Source of the DNA: JAHIKV01 sp965195225
Lineage (GTDB): Bacteria; Planctomycetota; Planctomycetia; Pirellulales; Thermoguttaceae
NCBI GenBank assembly: GCA_965195225.1
Contig: CBDAFL010000188.1
Span: 1 to 64,000, forward strand
Direction of reading: 5' to 3'
DNA length: 64,000 nt
The notes under the pieces were generated by a model. That model ran no database searches and was not told where the DNA came from. It worked only from the letters and a program-made list of their open reading frames with translations. This document shows, piece by piece, positions 30,883-39,066 of the stretch. Numbering within the stretch: position 1 is the stretch's first letter; each line of letters starts with the position of its first letter. The position numbers and the translations under genes are program-made.

Positions 30883-32898
30883 ATGAATTTCGGTCGAGTT
30901 GTGCGGATGGCGATCCGCTATAAGTTCACTTTCGCGGCCTCTATCCTCTCCGCGCTGGTGGTGGCGGTTTTCTGGGTAGCCAACATCGGCACCATCTACC
31001 CGGTGGTCGAGGTGATCTTTGAAGACCAGTCGATGCAGCAGTGGATCGACTTGAAGATCGAGGAAAACCAAACCACCATTGCAACAAAATCCGCCGAAGC
31101 GACTGAGCTGCGCGAGCAATTGACGGCGCTCGGAGCCGCCGGCGGCCCGCAGCAACGTAAGAACCTGCAAAGTGATATCGCCAACCTGGAAACAACATTG
31201 ACTTCAGCCAGCGCGACCTTGCGGGGATGTAAAATCGCAAAGCCCTACATCGACGATTATTTGCCCGAGAGTCCGTTCCAGACGTTGCTCGTGATAACCG
31301 GCTTGCTTGTGGTGGGAACCCTCATCAAAGACGTGTTTCTGGTATTCAACGGCGTGTTGGTGGCGCGGATGGCCCAATTGGCGACGTTCGATTTGCGAAA
31401 GCTCTTCTATCGCCGCACGTTGCGAATGGATCTGGCCGCGTTCACCGAAGACGGCACGGCCGACCTGATGAGCCGCTTCACCAACGACATGACCCAGGTG
31501 GCCTCGGGCTTGGAGTCGCTCTTCGGCCGGCTGGTCCGCGAGCCGCTGAAGATGTTCGCCTGTCTGGCCGCCGCCGCGTTTATTTGCTGGCGGCTGCTCC
31601 TGCTGACGATGATCATTACCCCGATAGCGGTCTTTTCGATTCGATGGTTGGCGAAGATGCTCAAGCGGGCCAATCGCCGGGCAATGGAGGAAATGGCCCT
31701 GATCTACGCCACCTTGGAGGAAACCTTCCGCAGCATCAAGATCGTAAAAGCATTCACCAACGAGCGGCGCGAACGCTCCCAGTTCCACGCTGACAACAAA
31801 CGCTATTATCATAAGGCCATGCGCATCGCCCGCTACAATTCGCTCAGCCATCCGCTGACCGAGGTGATGGGCATCGCCGCTATTTCGCTGGCGATGACCG
31901 CCGGGGCATGGCTGATTCTTTCCAAGGAAACGCATCTGCTTGGAATCCGCATGAGCGACGTGCCGCTGAGTCGCGGCGCCATGCTGACCTTTTTCGTTTT
32001 GCTGGCCGGAATGGCCGATCCGCTACGGAAAATGTCCAGCATATTCAGCAATCTACAGGCCGGCAGCGCGGCGGCCGACCGCATCTTCTCGCGCCTCGAC
32101 CGACGGCCGCAAATCCGCGAGCCGATTCGTCCGGTCCCCTTCCATCGCCACAACCGCGATCTGACGTTCGAGAACGTCGGTTTCGCCTATTACACGGACA
32201 AGCCGGTCCTCGAAGAGGTCAACCTGAAAATCGCTTTTGGCGAGACGATTGCCATCGTCGGCCCGAACGGCTGCGGAAAGAGTACGCTGGCCAATCTGAT
32301 CCCCCGGTTCGCCGATCCCACCACGGGCGTGGTCAAACTCGACGGCGTGCCGCTCGGCGACATGCGGCTCCGCAGTCTGCGCAGGCAGATCGGGCTGGTC
32401 ACCCAGGAAACGATGCTCTTCGACGACACGATATTCAACAACATCCGCTACGGCGCACTCAACGCGCCACGCGAACAGGTGGTCGAGGCGGCCAAGCAGG
32501 CCCATGCGCATCGCTTCATCGAAAACGAGTTGCCCGACGGCTACGAGACCTCGGCCGGCGCGTTGGGCAACCGACTGTCCGGCGGACAGCGTCAGCGGAT
32601 CGCCCTGGCCCGGGCTATCCTCCGCGACCCGGCCATCCTGATACTCGACGAGGCCACCAGCCAGGTCGATCTGGAGAGCGAGCAGGCGATACAGCAGGTG
32701 TTGGAAAAGTTCACCCGCGACCGGACCACCGTGCTGATTACCCATCGGCTGTCCGTCCTTTCGCTGGCCGATCGGGTCGTGGTGATGGAGGGCGGGCGGA
32801 TTCTCGACGTCGGCAGCCACGACGAACTCCTCGCCCGCTGCGCACTCTACCGCCGGCTGTATCAGATCCATTTCGAGGATCTGAAACAGACGGCGTAA
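30883..32898 (+). CDS. MsbA-like ABC exporter (TM and ATPase domains fused)
   Basis: The 671-residue half-transporter has an ABC membrane domain (residues about 10-400) and an ATPase: Walker A GPNGCGKST near 461, Q-loop VTQETML, signature LSGGQRQR near 565, Walker B ILILDEATSQVD near 585 and H-loop ITHRLS near 619. It would export lipid or a hydrophobic molecule as a homodimer. Between TM1 and TM2 (about 45-115) lies a long glutamate-rich coiled-coil loop (TELREQLTALG), unusual for MsbA. It stands alone on the plus strand. Confidence 0.93.
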   Translation: MNFGRVVRMAIRYKFTFAASILSALVVAVFWVANIGTIYPVVEVIFEDQSMQQWIDLKIEENQTTIATKSAEATELREQLTALGAAGGPQQRKNLQSDIANLETTLTSASATLRGCKIAKPYIDDYLPESPFQTLLVITGLLVVGTLIKDVFLVFNGVLVARMAQLATFDLRKLFYRRTLRMDLAAFTEDGTADLMSRFTNDMTQVASGLESLFGRLVREPLKMFACLAAAAFICWRLLLLTMIITPIAVFSIRWLAKMLKRANRRAMEEMALIYATLEETFRSIKIVKAFTNERRERSQFHADNKRYYHKAMRIARYNSLSHPLTEVMGIAAISLAMTAGAWLILSKETHLLGIRMSDVPLSRGAMLTFFVLLAGMADPLRKMSSIFSNLQAGSAAADRIFSRLDRRPQIREPIRPVPFHRHNRDLTFENVGFAYYTDKPVLEEVNLKIAFGETIAIVGPNGCGKSTLANLIPRFADPTTGVVKLDGVPLGDMRLRSLRRQIGLVTQETMLFDDTIFNNIRYGALNAPREQVVEAAKQAHAHRFIENELPDGYETSAGALGNRLSGGQRQRIALARAILRDPAILILDEATSQVDLESEQAIQQVLEKFTRDRTTVLITHRLSVLSLADRVVVMEGGRILDVGSHDELLARCALYRRLYQIHFEDLKQTA

Positions 32899-33064
32899 AT
32901 ACGCGGTTGTCGGCCTCGCCGGTAGACATTTCCTTCTCATAAGCGACCACAATGGCGGGGTTGCAGGATGCTTCGCCGCAATTTACCATGCAATTGGGTG
33001 GTTTTCTGTCCAAAACCAGTGTTCGGGCTGTGTTTGTTGAGTCCATGCTAATAGGGAGCATCCC

Positions 33065-33331
33065 ATGATCCAGGTTCCCATCCCGACGGAATTGGAGCCA
33101 TTTGTGCAAGATGTCATACAGAATGGCAAATACCATGACCCCGAGGAAGTTGTGGGCGTAGCTTTGCACTTATTGGCTCGCCGCGAGAAACTCCTGTACG
33201 ACGTGAAAGCCGGCCTCGATCAGCTTGATCGCGGCGAATACACCGAGTACGACGAGGATTCCTGCCGGCAGTTCCAGGCTGATATCGAGGCGGAAGAGCG
33301 ATCTCGATATCCGCAAGCGGACAATCTGTAA
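33065..33331 (+). CDS. ParD-like type II antitoxin
   Basis: The 88-residue protein has a short N-terminal ribbon-helix-helix-like part (IQVPIPTELEPFVQDVIQNG, residues 2-21) and an acidic C-terminal toxin-binding tail (YTEYDEDSCRQFQADIEAEE). Its stop overlaps the ATG of a ParE-like toxin (TAATG), the standard antitoxin-toxin arrangement. A GGGAG ribosome site is present. Confidence 0.85.
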   Translation: MIQVPIPTELEPFVQDVIQNGKYHDPEEVVGVALHLLARREKLLYDVKAGLDQLDRGEYTEYDEDSCRQFQADIEAEERSRYPQADNL

Positions 33332-33628
33332 TGAAACGCTTCCGCCTCGCGCCGCTGGCTAAGACCTGATCTTGCCGATATCCGACACCATATTCGCCAA
33401 GACAAACCATCAGCCGCCGAACGGCAGATGGCATCGTTTTTCAAGACATTCCAAACATTGGCGCGGAACGCTGAATTGGGCCAGCGATCACCGGAATTTG
33501 GCCCGGATATCCGCACCTTCTCCGTTGGCGCCTACGTGATTTTCTATCGGCCTTTCACGAAAGGCGTGGAGATAGTCCGTGTAGTGAGCGGATATCGAGA
33601 CCTGGACGCCTTGTTCGGGCATCCTTAA
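33331..33628 (+). pseudogene. ParE/RelE-family toxin, frameshifted
   Basis: The start codon overlaps the antitoxin stop and encodes MKRFRLAPLAKT before a TGA. From about 33362 the adjacent frame continues the family sequence: RPDLADIRHHIRQDKPSAAE, then RTFSVGAYVIFYRPF and VSGYRDLDALF to a stop at 33628. One extra base (or two missing) near 33361-33367 explains it. The toxin is therefore probably inactive, unless the read or assembly is wrong at this spot. Confidence 0.85.
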
Positions 33629-33855
33629 TATTTGCGTTGCTCCAGTTCGTCCAAGGCCACCAGAAGACGGCCGGCGTTTCGCGGACTCTTCAAGAGATAC
33701 GCCGTTTCCGTCAGCGATTCGTAATCCTCCAGCGAGATCATGACCACCGAATCTTCCCGCTTTCGCGTGATGATTACCGGATCGTGGTCGCGGCAGACGC
33801 GTCGGATCGTCGAGGCCAGATTTTCTCGGGCCTCGGTGTAGGTGATTGCGTTCAT
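33625..33855 (-). CDS. YefM/Phd-type antitoxin without partner toxin
   Basis: The 76-residue protein (MNAITYTEARENLASTIRRV then PVIITRKREDSVVMISLEDY) is a clear YefM-family antitoxin. A YoeB-type toxin should follow on the minus strand, but the frame ends within the convergent parE remnant (4-bp overlap) and no toxin is present. The ATG at 33855 is chosen because family similarity begins there. A palindromic operator-like site lies just upstream. Confidence 0.88.
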   Translation of the reverse strand: MNAITYTEARENLASTIRRVCRDHDPVIITRKREDSVVMISLEDYESLTETAYLLKSPRNAGRLLVALDELEQRKY

Positions 33856-33858
33856 GTC

Positions 33859-33874
33859 GTACAGGATACTGTAC
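33859..33874. promoter_or_regulatory. Operator-like palindrome upstream of the YefM-like gene
   Basis: GTACAG and CTGTAC flank GATA in the leader of the yefM-like gene. YefM operators contain TGTACA-type palindromes, so autoregulation is a reasonable inference. Confidence 0.6.
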
Positions 33875-33956
33875 GAGCGACCCGTTTGCCAACTTTGATT
33901 CCGCCGGTTGTTGTCATTCTGACTATTTCGCCGTATCATAATCACGTCGGCTTTCG

Positions 33957-33984
33957 GCGGAGCGGCAGTACTTCTGCCACCCCA
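33957..33984. repeat. GCGGCAGTACTTCTGCC palindrome
   Basis: A relative of the element at 14191-14225, located upstream of the sigma-54-type regulator. Confidence 0.7.
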
Positions 33985-34042
33985 ATGTTACAATTGCCAC
34001 CCCCGTTATAGATCAAATAGGGCACTTTCCCGCGGAAATACC

Positions 34043-36007
34043 ATGCAATCCAAAACGCGACACCCGGCGACTCCCGTCTCCACAAACGATACGCCGCTGC
34101 CCGACGATCCGGCTCTGTTGCCGGCGGCCGCGGAACTGTTCAGGCTTGCCACGGAATGCGAGGAGGTCGCCGAACTGCTTCGGGGAGTCTTGCCTGCTCT
34201 GCCGGAAACCATCGACGCGGACTACATCGCGCTGGCGGCCGCCGTCGCTGGCCGATGGTCGGTCGTGGCCGAATCGGGCAAAGCAAAGCCGCTGCCGATC
34301 GACCTGCTGGCCGACGTGCTCGATCGAGAGCGCACGGCAGCGGACTCGAGCTGGGTCGCCGCCCCATTGACGTCTCGTTCGCAGCAGAGCGAAGCGCTGG
34401 TCTTCCATCTCTCGCAAACGAAGAACTCCGACAAAGCCCTGGCGGCAGTCGAACGGCTCGCGCCGATTTTCCATCGGGCGGTCGCCGGCGTTCGCCGTCG
34501 CGCGAACGACCGACGCCGGCTACATCGCTTGGAGGCCGTGCTGGAAATCGCCGCCCAATGGAACCAGGCCCGCGAGGTCGAACCGCTGCTGGTCCAGATG
34601 GCGGAGGCGGCCACGCGGCTCTTACACGCGGATCGAGCAAGCATCTTTCTTTGGGACCGGCCGAACCATACGCTGGTCGGCCGCCCGGCGCTGGGTGCCC
34701 CAGGCGGCGAACTGCGCATCCGCGACGACCGCGGAGTGGTGGGCGAAGTGATCCGCACCGGACAGCCGCGGCGCGTCGACACCGGCACGGAACCGGAGGC
34801 CGTCGATCGCCGCGTCGATACCCAGCTCCGCTACAAGACGCGGACGCTGCTTTGCGTTCCCTTGCGAGGCCGATCCGGCGAGTTGTTCGGGGCGTTTGAA
34901 TTGATTAACAAGCTGGAGGGGACGTTCACCAAGGAAGACGAGGAGGCGCTCGGCGAGTTGGCCGAACACGCGGCCGTGGCCCTCGAAAACGCCCAAGACC
35001 GCCAACAACTCCTCACGGCCAACCGCCAAATCACCAAAGAAGCGGCGGAAAAGGTGCGGCTGATCGGCCAAAGCCCCGCCGTCGAGGCACTTCGCTCGAT
35101 CATCCGCCGAGTGGCCGACACCGATCTGGCCGTGCTGATCCTCGGCGAGAACGGCGCCGGCAAGGAGGTTGTGGCCCAGTCGATCCATTACCTAAGCCGC
35201 CGCCGCGACCAGCCTTTTGTCGCCGTCAATTGCGCCGCCATTCCCGAGAGCTTGGCCGAAAGCGAACTGTTCGGGCACGAGAAGGGGGCTTTCACCGACG
35301 CCCGTGAAGCCCGGGCCGGAAAGTTCGAGCTGGCCGCCGGCGGAACACTCTTTCTCGACGAAATCGGCGACCTGAGCCTCGCCTGCCAGGCGAAGCTGCT
35401 GCGGGTAATCGAGGAGCGGGTGTTGGTCCGCGTCGGCGGCTCGACCCCTATCCACACCGACGCCCGGCTGCTGGCCGCCACCAACCAGAACCTCGCCGAG
35501 ATGGTCCGCGAAAAACGGTTCCGCGAGGATCTCTATTTTCGTCTGAACGTGGTCGCGGTCGAGTTGCCGCCGCTGCGCGGACGGGGAGAAGACATCCTCC
35601 TGTTGGTCGAGCATTTTCTGGACGACTTCTGTCGAAGGGCACGCCGCAAGACGCCAAAACTGTCCGCCGCCGCGAAGAAGCGATTGTTGGAACATCCGTG
35701 GCCGGGAAACGTCCGCGAACTGCGGAACCTCATGGAGCGGCTGGCGTATCTATCCACCGAAGACCGGATTGAAGCCGAGGACTTGGCCTTTATTCTCTCT
35801 CCCCGCGGCCAAACGCCGCCGACGGCCGACCTCGACCAATCGTTGGCCGACGCCACGACGCGTTTTCAGTCGGAGTACATCCTTCAGCAGATCGACCGCA
35901 GCGGGGGCAACATGAGTCTGGCCGCCGACCGTTTGGGACTACACCGCTCGAACCTCTATCGGAAGATGCGGCAATTGGAAATGGAAACCCGTCCGACTAG
36001 CCAGTAA
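34043..36007 (+). CDS. Sigma-54-type response activator with GAF domain
   Basis: The 654-residue regulator has a GAF-like sensor (about 170-335: LLHADRASIFLWD, LLCVPLRGRSGELFGAFELI). An AAA+ domain follows with Walker A GENGAGKE near 368 and Walker B GGTLFLDEIGD near 433. A Fis-type HTH ends it (GGNMSLAADRLGLHRSNLYR near 622-641). The sigma-54 contact loop reads GAFTDA instead of GAFTGA, so coupling to sigma-54 may differ. It precedes the MoxR/VWA operon in the same direction and could control it; this is inference. Confidence 0.93.
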   Translation: MQSKTRHPATPVSTNDTPLPDDPALLPAAAELFRLATECEEVAELLRGVLPALPETIDADYIALAAAVAGRWSVVAESGKAKPLPIDLLADVLDRERTAADSSWVAAPLTSRSQQSEALVFHLSQTKNSDKALAAVERLAPIFHRAVAGVRRRANDRRRLHRLEAVLEIAAQWNQAREVEPLLVQMAEAATRLLHADRASIFLWDRPNHTLVGRPALGAPGGELRIRDDRGVVGEVIRTGQPRRVDTGTEPEAVDRRVDTQLRYKTRTLLCVPLRGRSGELFGAFELINKLEGTFTKEDEEALGELAEHAAVALENAQDRQQLLTANRQITKEAAEKVRLIGQSPAVEALRSIIRRVADTDLAVLILGENGAGKEVVAQSIHYLSRRRDQPFVAVNCAAIPESLAESELFGHEKGAFTDAREARAGKFELAAGGTLFLDEIGDLSLACQAKLLRVIEERVLVRVGGSTPIHTDARLLAATNQNLAEMVREKRFREDLYFRLNVVAVELPPLRGRGEDILLLVEHFLDDFCRRARRKTPKLSAAAKKRLLEHPWPGNVRELRNLMERLAYLSTEDRIEAEDLAFILSPRGQTPPTADLDQSLADATTRFQSEYILQQIDRSGGNMSLAADRLGLHRSNLYRKMRQLEMETRPTSQ

Positions 36008-36488
36008 CCTGAGTTTCGGAATTATCTCGTATTCGACGATTGAAGCAAAGAATGCGAAAAATTCGCGCCAAGTTCATTAACACTGTAGGCACTCACAACA
36101 TTGTATGTGTGAATGACTTCAGCGACGGAACCTTGATTTCGGGGAACTTTCGGCCAGGATACACCGCTATTGTTGATCTCCAGTGGTCAACCATCGCACA
36201 ACGCAGGAGAGTTGGGTGGTTTTCCAAGAAGTGCCGGCGGAATGCGAAGAGGTTTTTGGCGAGAACGACGGGGAATGCTTGGCCTTCGGGTGGCAAACGA
36301 CCCCCGGACTAGGTCTACGGAGGGGGCGTCGAGCATCACGATGGCCCGTGAAACCAAATTCTCGACGGGAAAATCAGCGAGACAACTGGAATTCCACGCA
36401 GCACTCGGCTAACATGGGGGGGGAGTTGCCGCTCGGAGCGTATCCGAGCGACGCCCAAATGAGAAAGACGGAACTAAGGGTTGGTTCA
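36008..36488. other. Region between the regulator and the MoxR-type operon
   Basis: A reading frame upstream of 36489 stays open but looks non-coding (mixed composition, no conserved motif). The region may contain the operon promoter. No GG-N10-GC sigma-54 site is obvious to me. Confidence 0.5.
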
Positions 36489-37904
36489 ATGATTTCAGAC
36501 CACCATGGGAAACAGATCGGTAGTTTCCGATTCCGGCTGGGTTGCATTTTGGCGTTGCGCGAATGTCTGCGTTGGTCGTTTGCGTGGATCATGATCTGGG
36601 CCGTGGCGGTGGTCGCCGCTCGGGCCGTGTTCCGTATTGACCAGTCGGTACTGATGTGGGGATTCCTTGGGCTGGCGGTTGCCCTCACGGCGGGTGTGTT
36701 ATGGGCCGCCCGGCAACTACCAAAACCAAATTCCATTCGAGCCTTGCTCGATCGACACGGTTGCCTAGGAGGTCTGCTGATGGCCGCCGGCGACACGAAC
36801 ATCGGCCGTTGGTCAGAGTGTATCTCAAACGTCCCCTTGCCGGCTCTGCGGTGGCGGTTAGGCCGGCAGATGACGCTGTTGGCAATGAGCGTCGCCTTTC
36901 TGGCAGCCGCTTTTCTCGCGCCCGACCGCTCACTTTCCTTCGGACGCGAGACCGCGTTGCAGATCGGTGGTGGAATGAAAAAACTCACCGAAAAACTCCA
37001 GATTCTCAAGCAGGAGCGGATCATCCCGCCCGAGAAGGCCGAAGCGCTGGAAAAAAACCTCGAGCGCATTCGCAAGGAGGCCCAAGGCAACGATCCCGCC
37101 AAGACAATGGAGGCGATGGATCATCTGGAGATTTCCTTCAGCAAAGAGGCGGCCGAAGCGGCCGAGTCAGCCGTCAAGCAGGCGAATTCGGCTGGCCGGA
37201 TGGAAAAATTGGCCGCGGCGATCCAAACCGCCCAGTCTCAAATGGATCCCAAGCAATTCAGCGATGCGATGAAGGAGCTGGCCAAAATGGCCGAGCAGGC
37301 TGCCGCCGAAAGCGAAATGCTCGACGAGGGGCTGGAGGGAGAACTCGGCGAAGCCTGTCGGCAAGGAACTTTGTCCGCCGAGCAGCTTCAAGCGCTACGC
37401 GAAGCCCTGGGGGAGTGCAAGGATTGCCAAATGGGACAAATCGCCAGGCTGATCGACGCGCAGTTGATTGATGCCGAGTTGTTGGCCGAATGCGAGGGGG
37501 GAGGTGAATTCGACGAGGCAGAGTTGATCGAGGCCCTGCTCCTGTGCGAAAACGGCGATGAGCTTGGAGACTTGCTGGCGGCGCTGAATTGCGGCTGTTT
37601 GCCCGGACGGGGTGGAATCTCTCGCGGCCGGGCCGACGCCGCCATGTCCTGGTCGAACGGCACCGAGAAAGACGGCGCCGCCTTCAAGGAAAAGGTGTTG
37701 CCGCCGGCGGCCGTGGCTTCGCTGAAGGAGAGCAAGCTGGTGGGCGTTAGCCTCGGAAATCCGACGGCGAAAAATCCATCCGGCGGCTCGACCGGGGGCG
37801 CTTTAAGTTCGACCCAAGCCGGCGGCGGAGAGGCTCATTCCCAGACAATTCTTCCGGAACATAAAAAAGCCGTGCAACGCTACTTCGACCGCAAGAAGAA
37901 GTAA
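36489..37904 (+). CDS. Membrane protein with long helical Gln/Glu/Ala-rich domain
   Basis: The protein (471 residues; start uncertain) has three hydrophobic segments in the first 150 residues (WSFAWIMIWAVAVVAARAVF, GFLGLAVALTAGVLWAA, LLAMSVAFLAAAFL). A long charged helical part follows (KLTEKLQILKQERIIPPEKA, then MKELAKMAEQAAAESEM) with a small Cys-containing section (ECKDCQMG, NCGCLPG). It heads the operon with the MoxR ATPase, as in other planctomycete MoxR loci. Its function is unknown. Confidence 0.75.
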   Translation: MISDHHGKQIGSFRFRLGCILALRECLRWSFAWIMIWAVAVVAARAVFRIDQSVLMWGFLGLAVALTAGVLWAARQLPKPNSIRALLDRHGCLGGLLMAAGDTNIGRWSECISNVPLPALRWRLGRQMTLLAMSVAFLAAAFLAPDRSLSFGRETALQIGGGMKKLTEKLQILKQERIIPPEKAEALEKNLERIRKEAQGNDPAKTMEAMDHLEISFSKEAAEAAESAVKQANSAGRMEKLAAAIQTAQSQMDPKQFSDAMKELAKMAEQAAAESEMLDEGLEGELGEACRQGTLSAEQLQALREALGECKDCQMGQIARLIDAQLIDAELLAECEGGGEFDEAELIEALLLCENGDELGDLLAALNCGCLPGRGGISRGRADAAMSWSNGTEKDGAAFKEKVLPPAAVASLKESKLVGVSLGNPTAKNPSGGSTGGALSSTQAGGGEAHSQTILPEHKKAVQRYFDRKKK

Positions 37905-37998
37905 CGACGCAGTGTGGCATGTACGCTTCGAGGTTGCGATTTTTTGTGGGGTTGGCGTGAAACGCACACTACTACTATTTACTTGACCAATCGAACAC

Positions 37999-39066
37999 AT
38001 GACGACGCACATACCGCCCGACGCTTTGTTGCAACCCGAGGAATTGACGCCTGCCCTGGAGCTTGTCTCCAGGGCATTGGCACAGATGGACCGGGTACTA
38101 CTTGGCCGAAACCAATTGCACCGGATGGTTTTGACGGGCATCCTCAGCCGGGGCCACATCCTGCTCGAAGGTTTGCCAGGCGTGGGCAAGACGGCCATGA
38201 TAAAAGCCCTCGGCCAAATCCTGAACGTGCAATTCCGTCGCATTCAGTTCACGCCCGACCTGATGCCCAGCGACATCTTGGGCACCCACATTCTGCGTGA
38301 AACGGCCGGTGGCGGACGGGAAATGACCTTCCAGAGCGGCCCGGTCTTTACCAACATCCTCCTGGCTGACGAGATCAACCGCGCCAGCCCGAAAACGCAA
38401 TCGGCCCTATTGGAAGCGATGCAGGAGCACTCGGTGACGTTGTTGGGCAACACCCGCATGTTGCCCGATCCGTTCTTCGTCCTGGCCAGCCAGAACCCGA
38501 TCGAGTTGGAGGGAACCTACCCGCTGCCCGAGGCCCAATTAGACCGCTTCCTGTTCAAGTTGACCGTGGGCAACGTTTCGGCGGACGTGCTGGAAGGAAT
38601 CATTTCGACTCGACGTCGGGGCGAGCCGCCCGTGCCCGAGAAGCCGCTCTCGCCCGAGGAGTTGTCGCTGCTGTTCGGCACGATGGAGCGGATGTTTTTG
38701 CCGCGGGCGGTGTCGCGTTATATCTCGCGGCTGACTGCCGCCAGTCATCCCGGAAGCCCCGAGGCGACGGCGGATGTCAACACGTATGTCACTTACGGCG
38801 CCAGTCCGCGCGCGGCGATCTCGATGGCCGAGGCCGCCCGGGCATACGCGCTGCTTGCGGGCCGGCCGAGCGTCGGGTTCGAGGACGTTCGGGCGGTCGC
38901 CCCGGCGGTTGTGAACCATCGATTAATCCTCAACTACAAAGCGCGTTTCGATCAGATCGGCGAGTTGGCGATCGTCCAAGGTCTTTTGGACTCAGTCGAC
39001 GAGGCGGGTATGAACTTGCCGGCCGACGTGAAAATCGAAAAGACGCGGGAGGAGAAACAAGTATGA
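37999..39066 (+). CDS. MoxR-family AAA+ ATPase
   Basis: MoxR ATPases are chaperone-like and work with VWA proteins. The 355-residue protein has Walker A GLPGVGKT near 57, Walker B LLADEINRASPK near 121 and sensor 1 SQNPIELEGTYPLPEAQLDR near 155-174. It overlaps the next gene (ATGA) and belongs with the DUF58 and VWA genes downstream. Confidence 0.95.
   Translation: MTTHIPPDALLQPEELTPALELVSRALAQMDRVLLGRNQLHRMVLTGILSRGHILLEGLPGVGKTAMIKALGQILNVQFRRIQFTPDLMPSDILGTHILRETAGGGREMTFQSGPVFTNILLADEINRASPKTQSALLEAMQEHSVTLLGNTRMLPDPFFVLASQNPIELEGTYPLPEAQLDRFLFKLTVGNVSADVLEGIISTRRRGEPPVPEKPLSPEELSLLFGTMERMFLPRAVSRYISRLTAASHPGSPEATADVNTYVTYGASPRAAISMAEAARAYALLAGRPSVGFEDVRAVAPAVVNHRLILNYKARFDQIGELAIVQGLLDSVDEAGMNLPADVKIEKTREEKQV

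Noticed and set aside
32951..33068. 38-codon frame overlapping the parD-like start (ATGA)
   Set aside because: No ribosome site or family-like sequence; the overlap may be coincidence.
36040..36312. 90-codon open frame before the MoxR-type operon
   Set aside because: No conserved-looking sequence or ribosome site.
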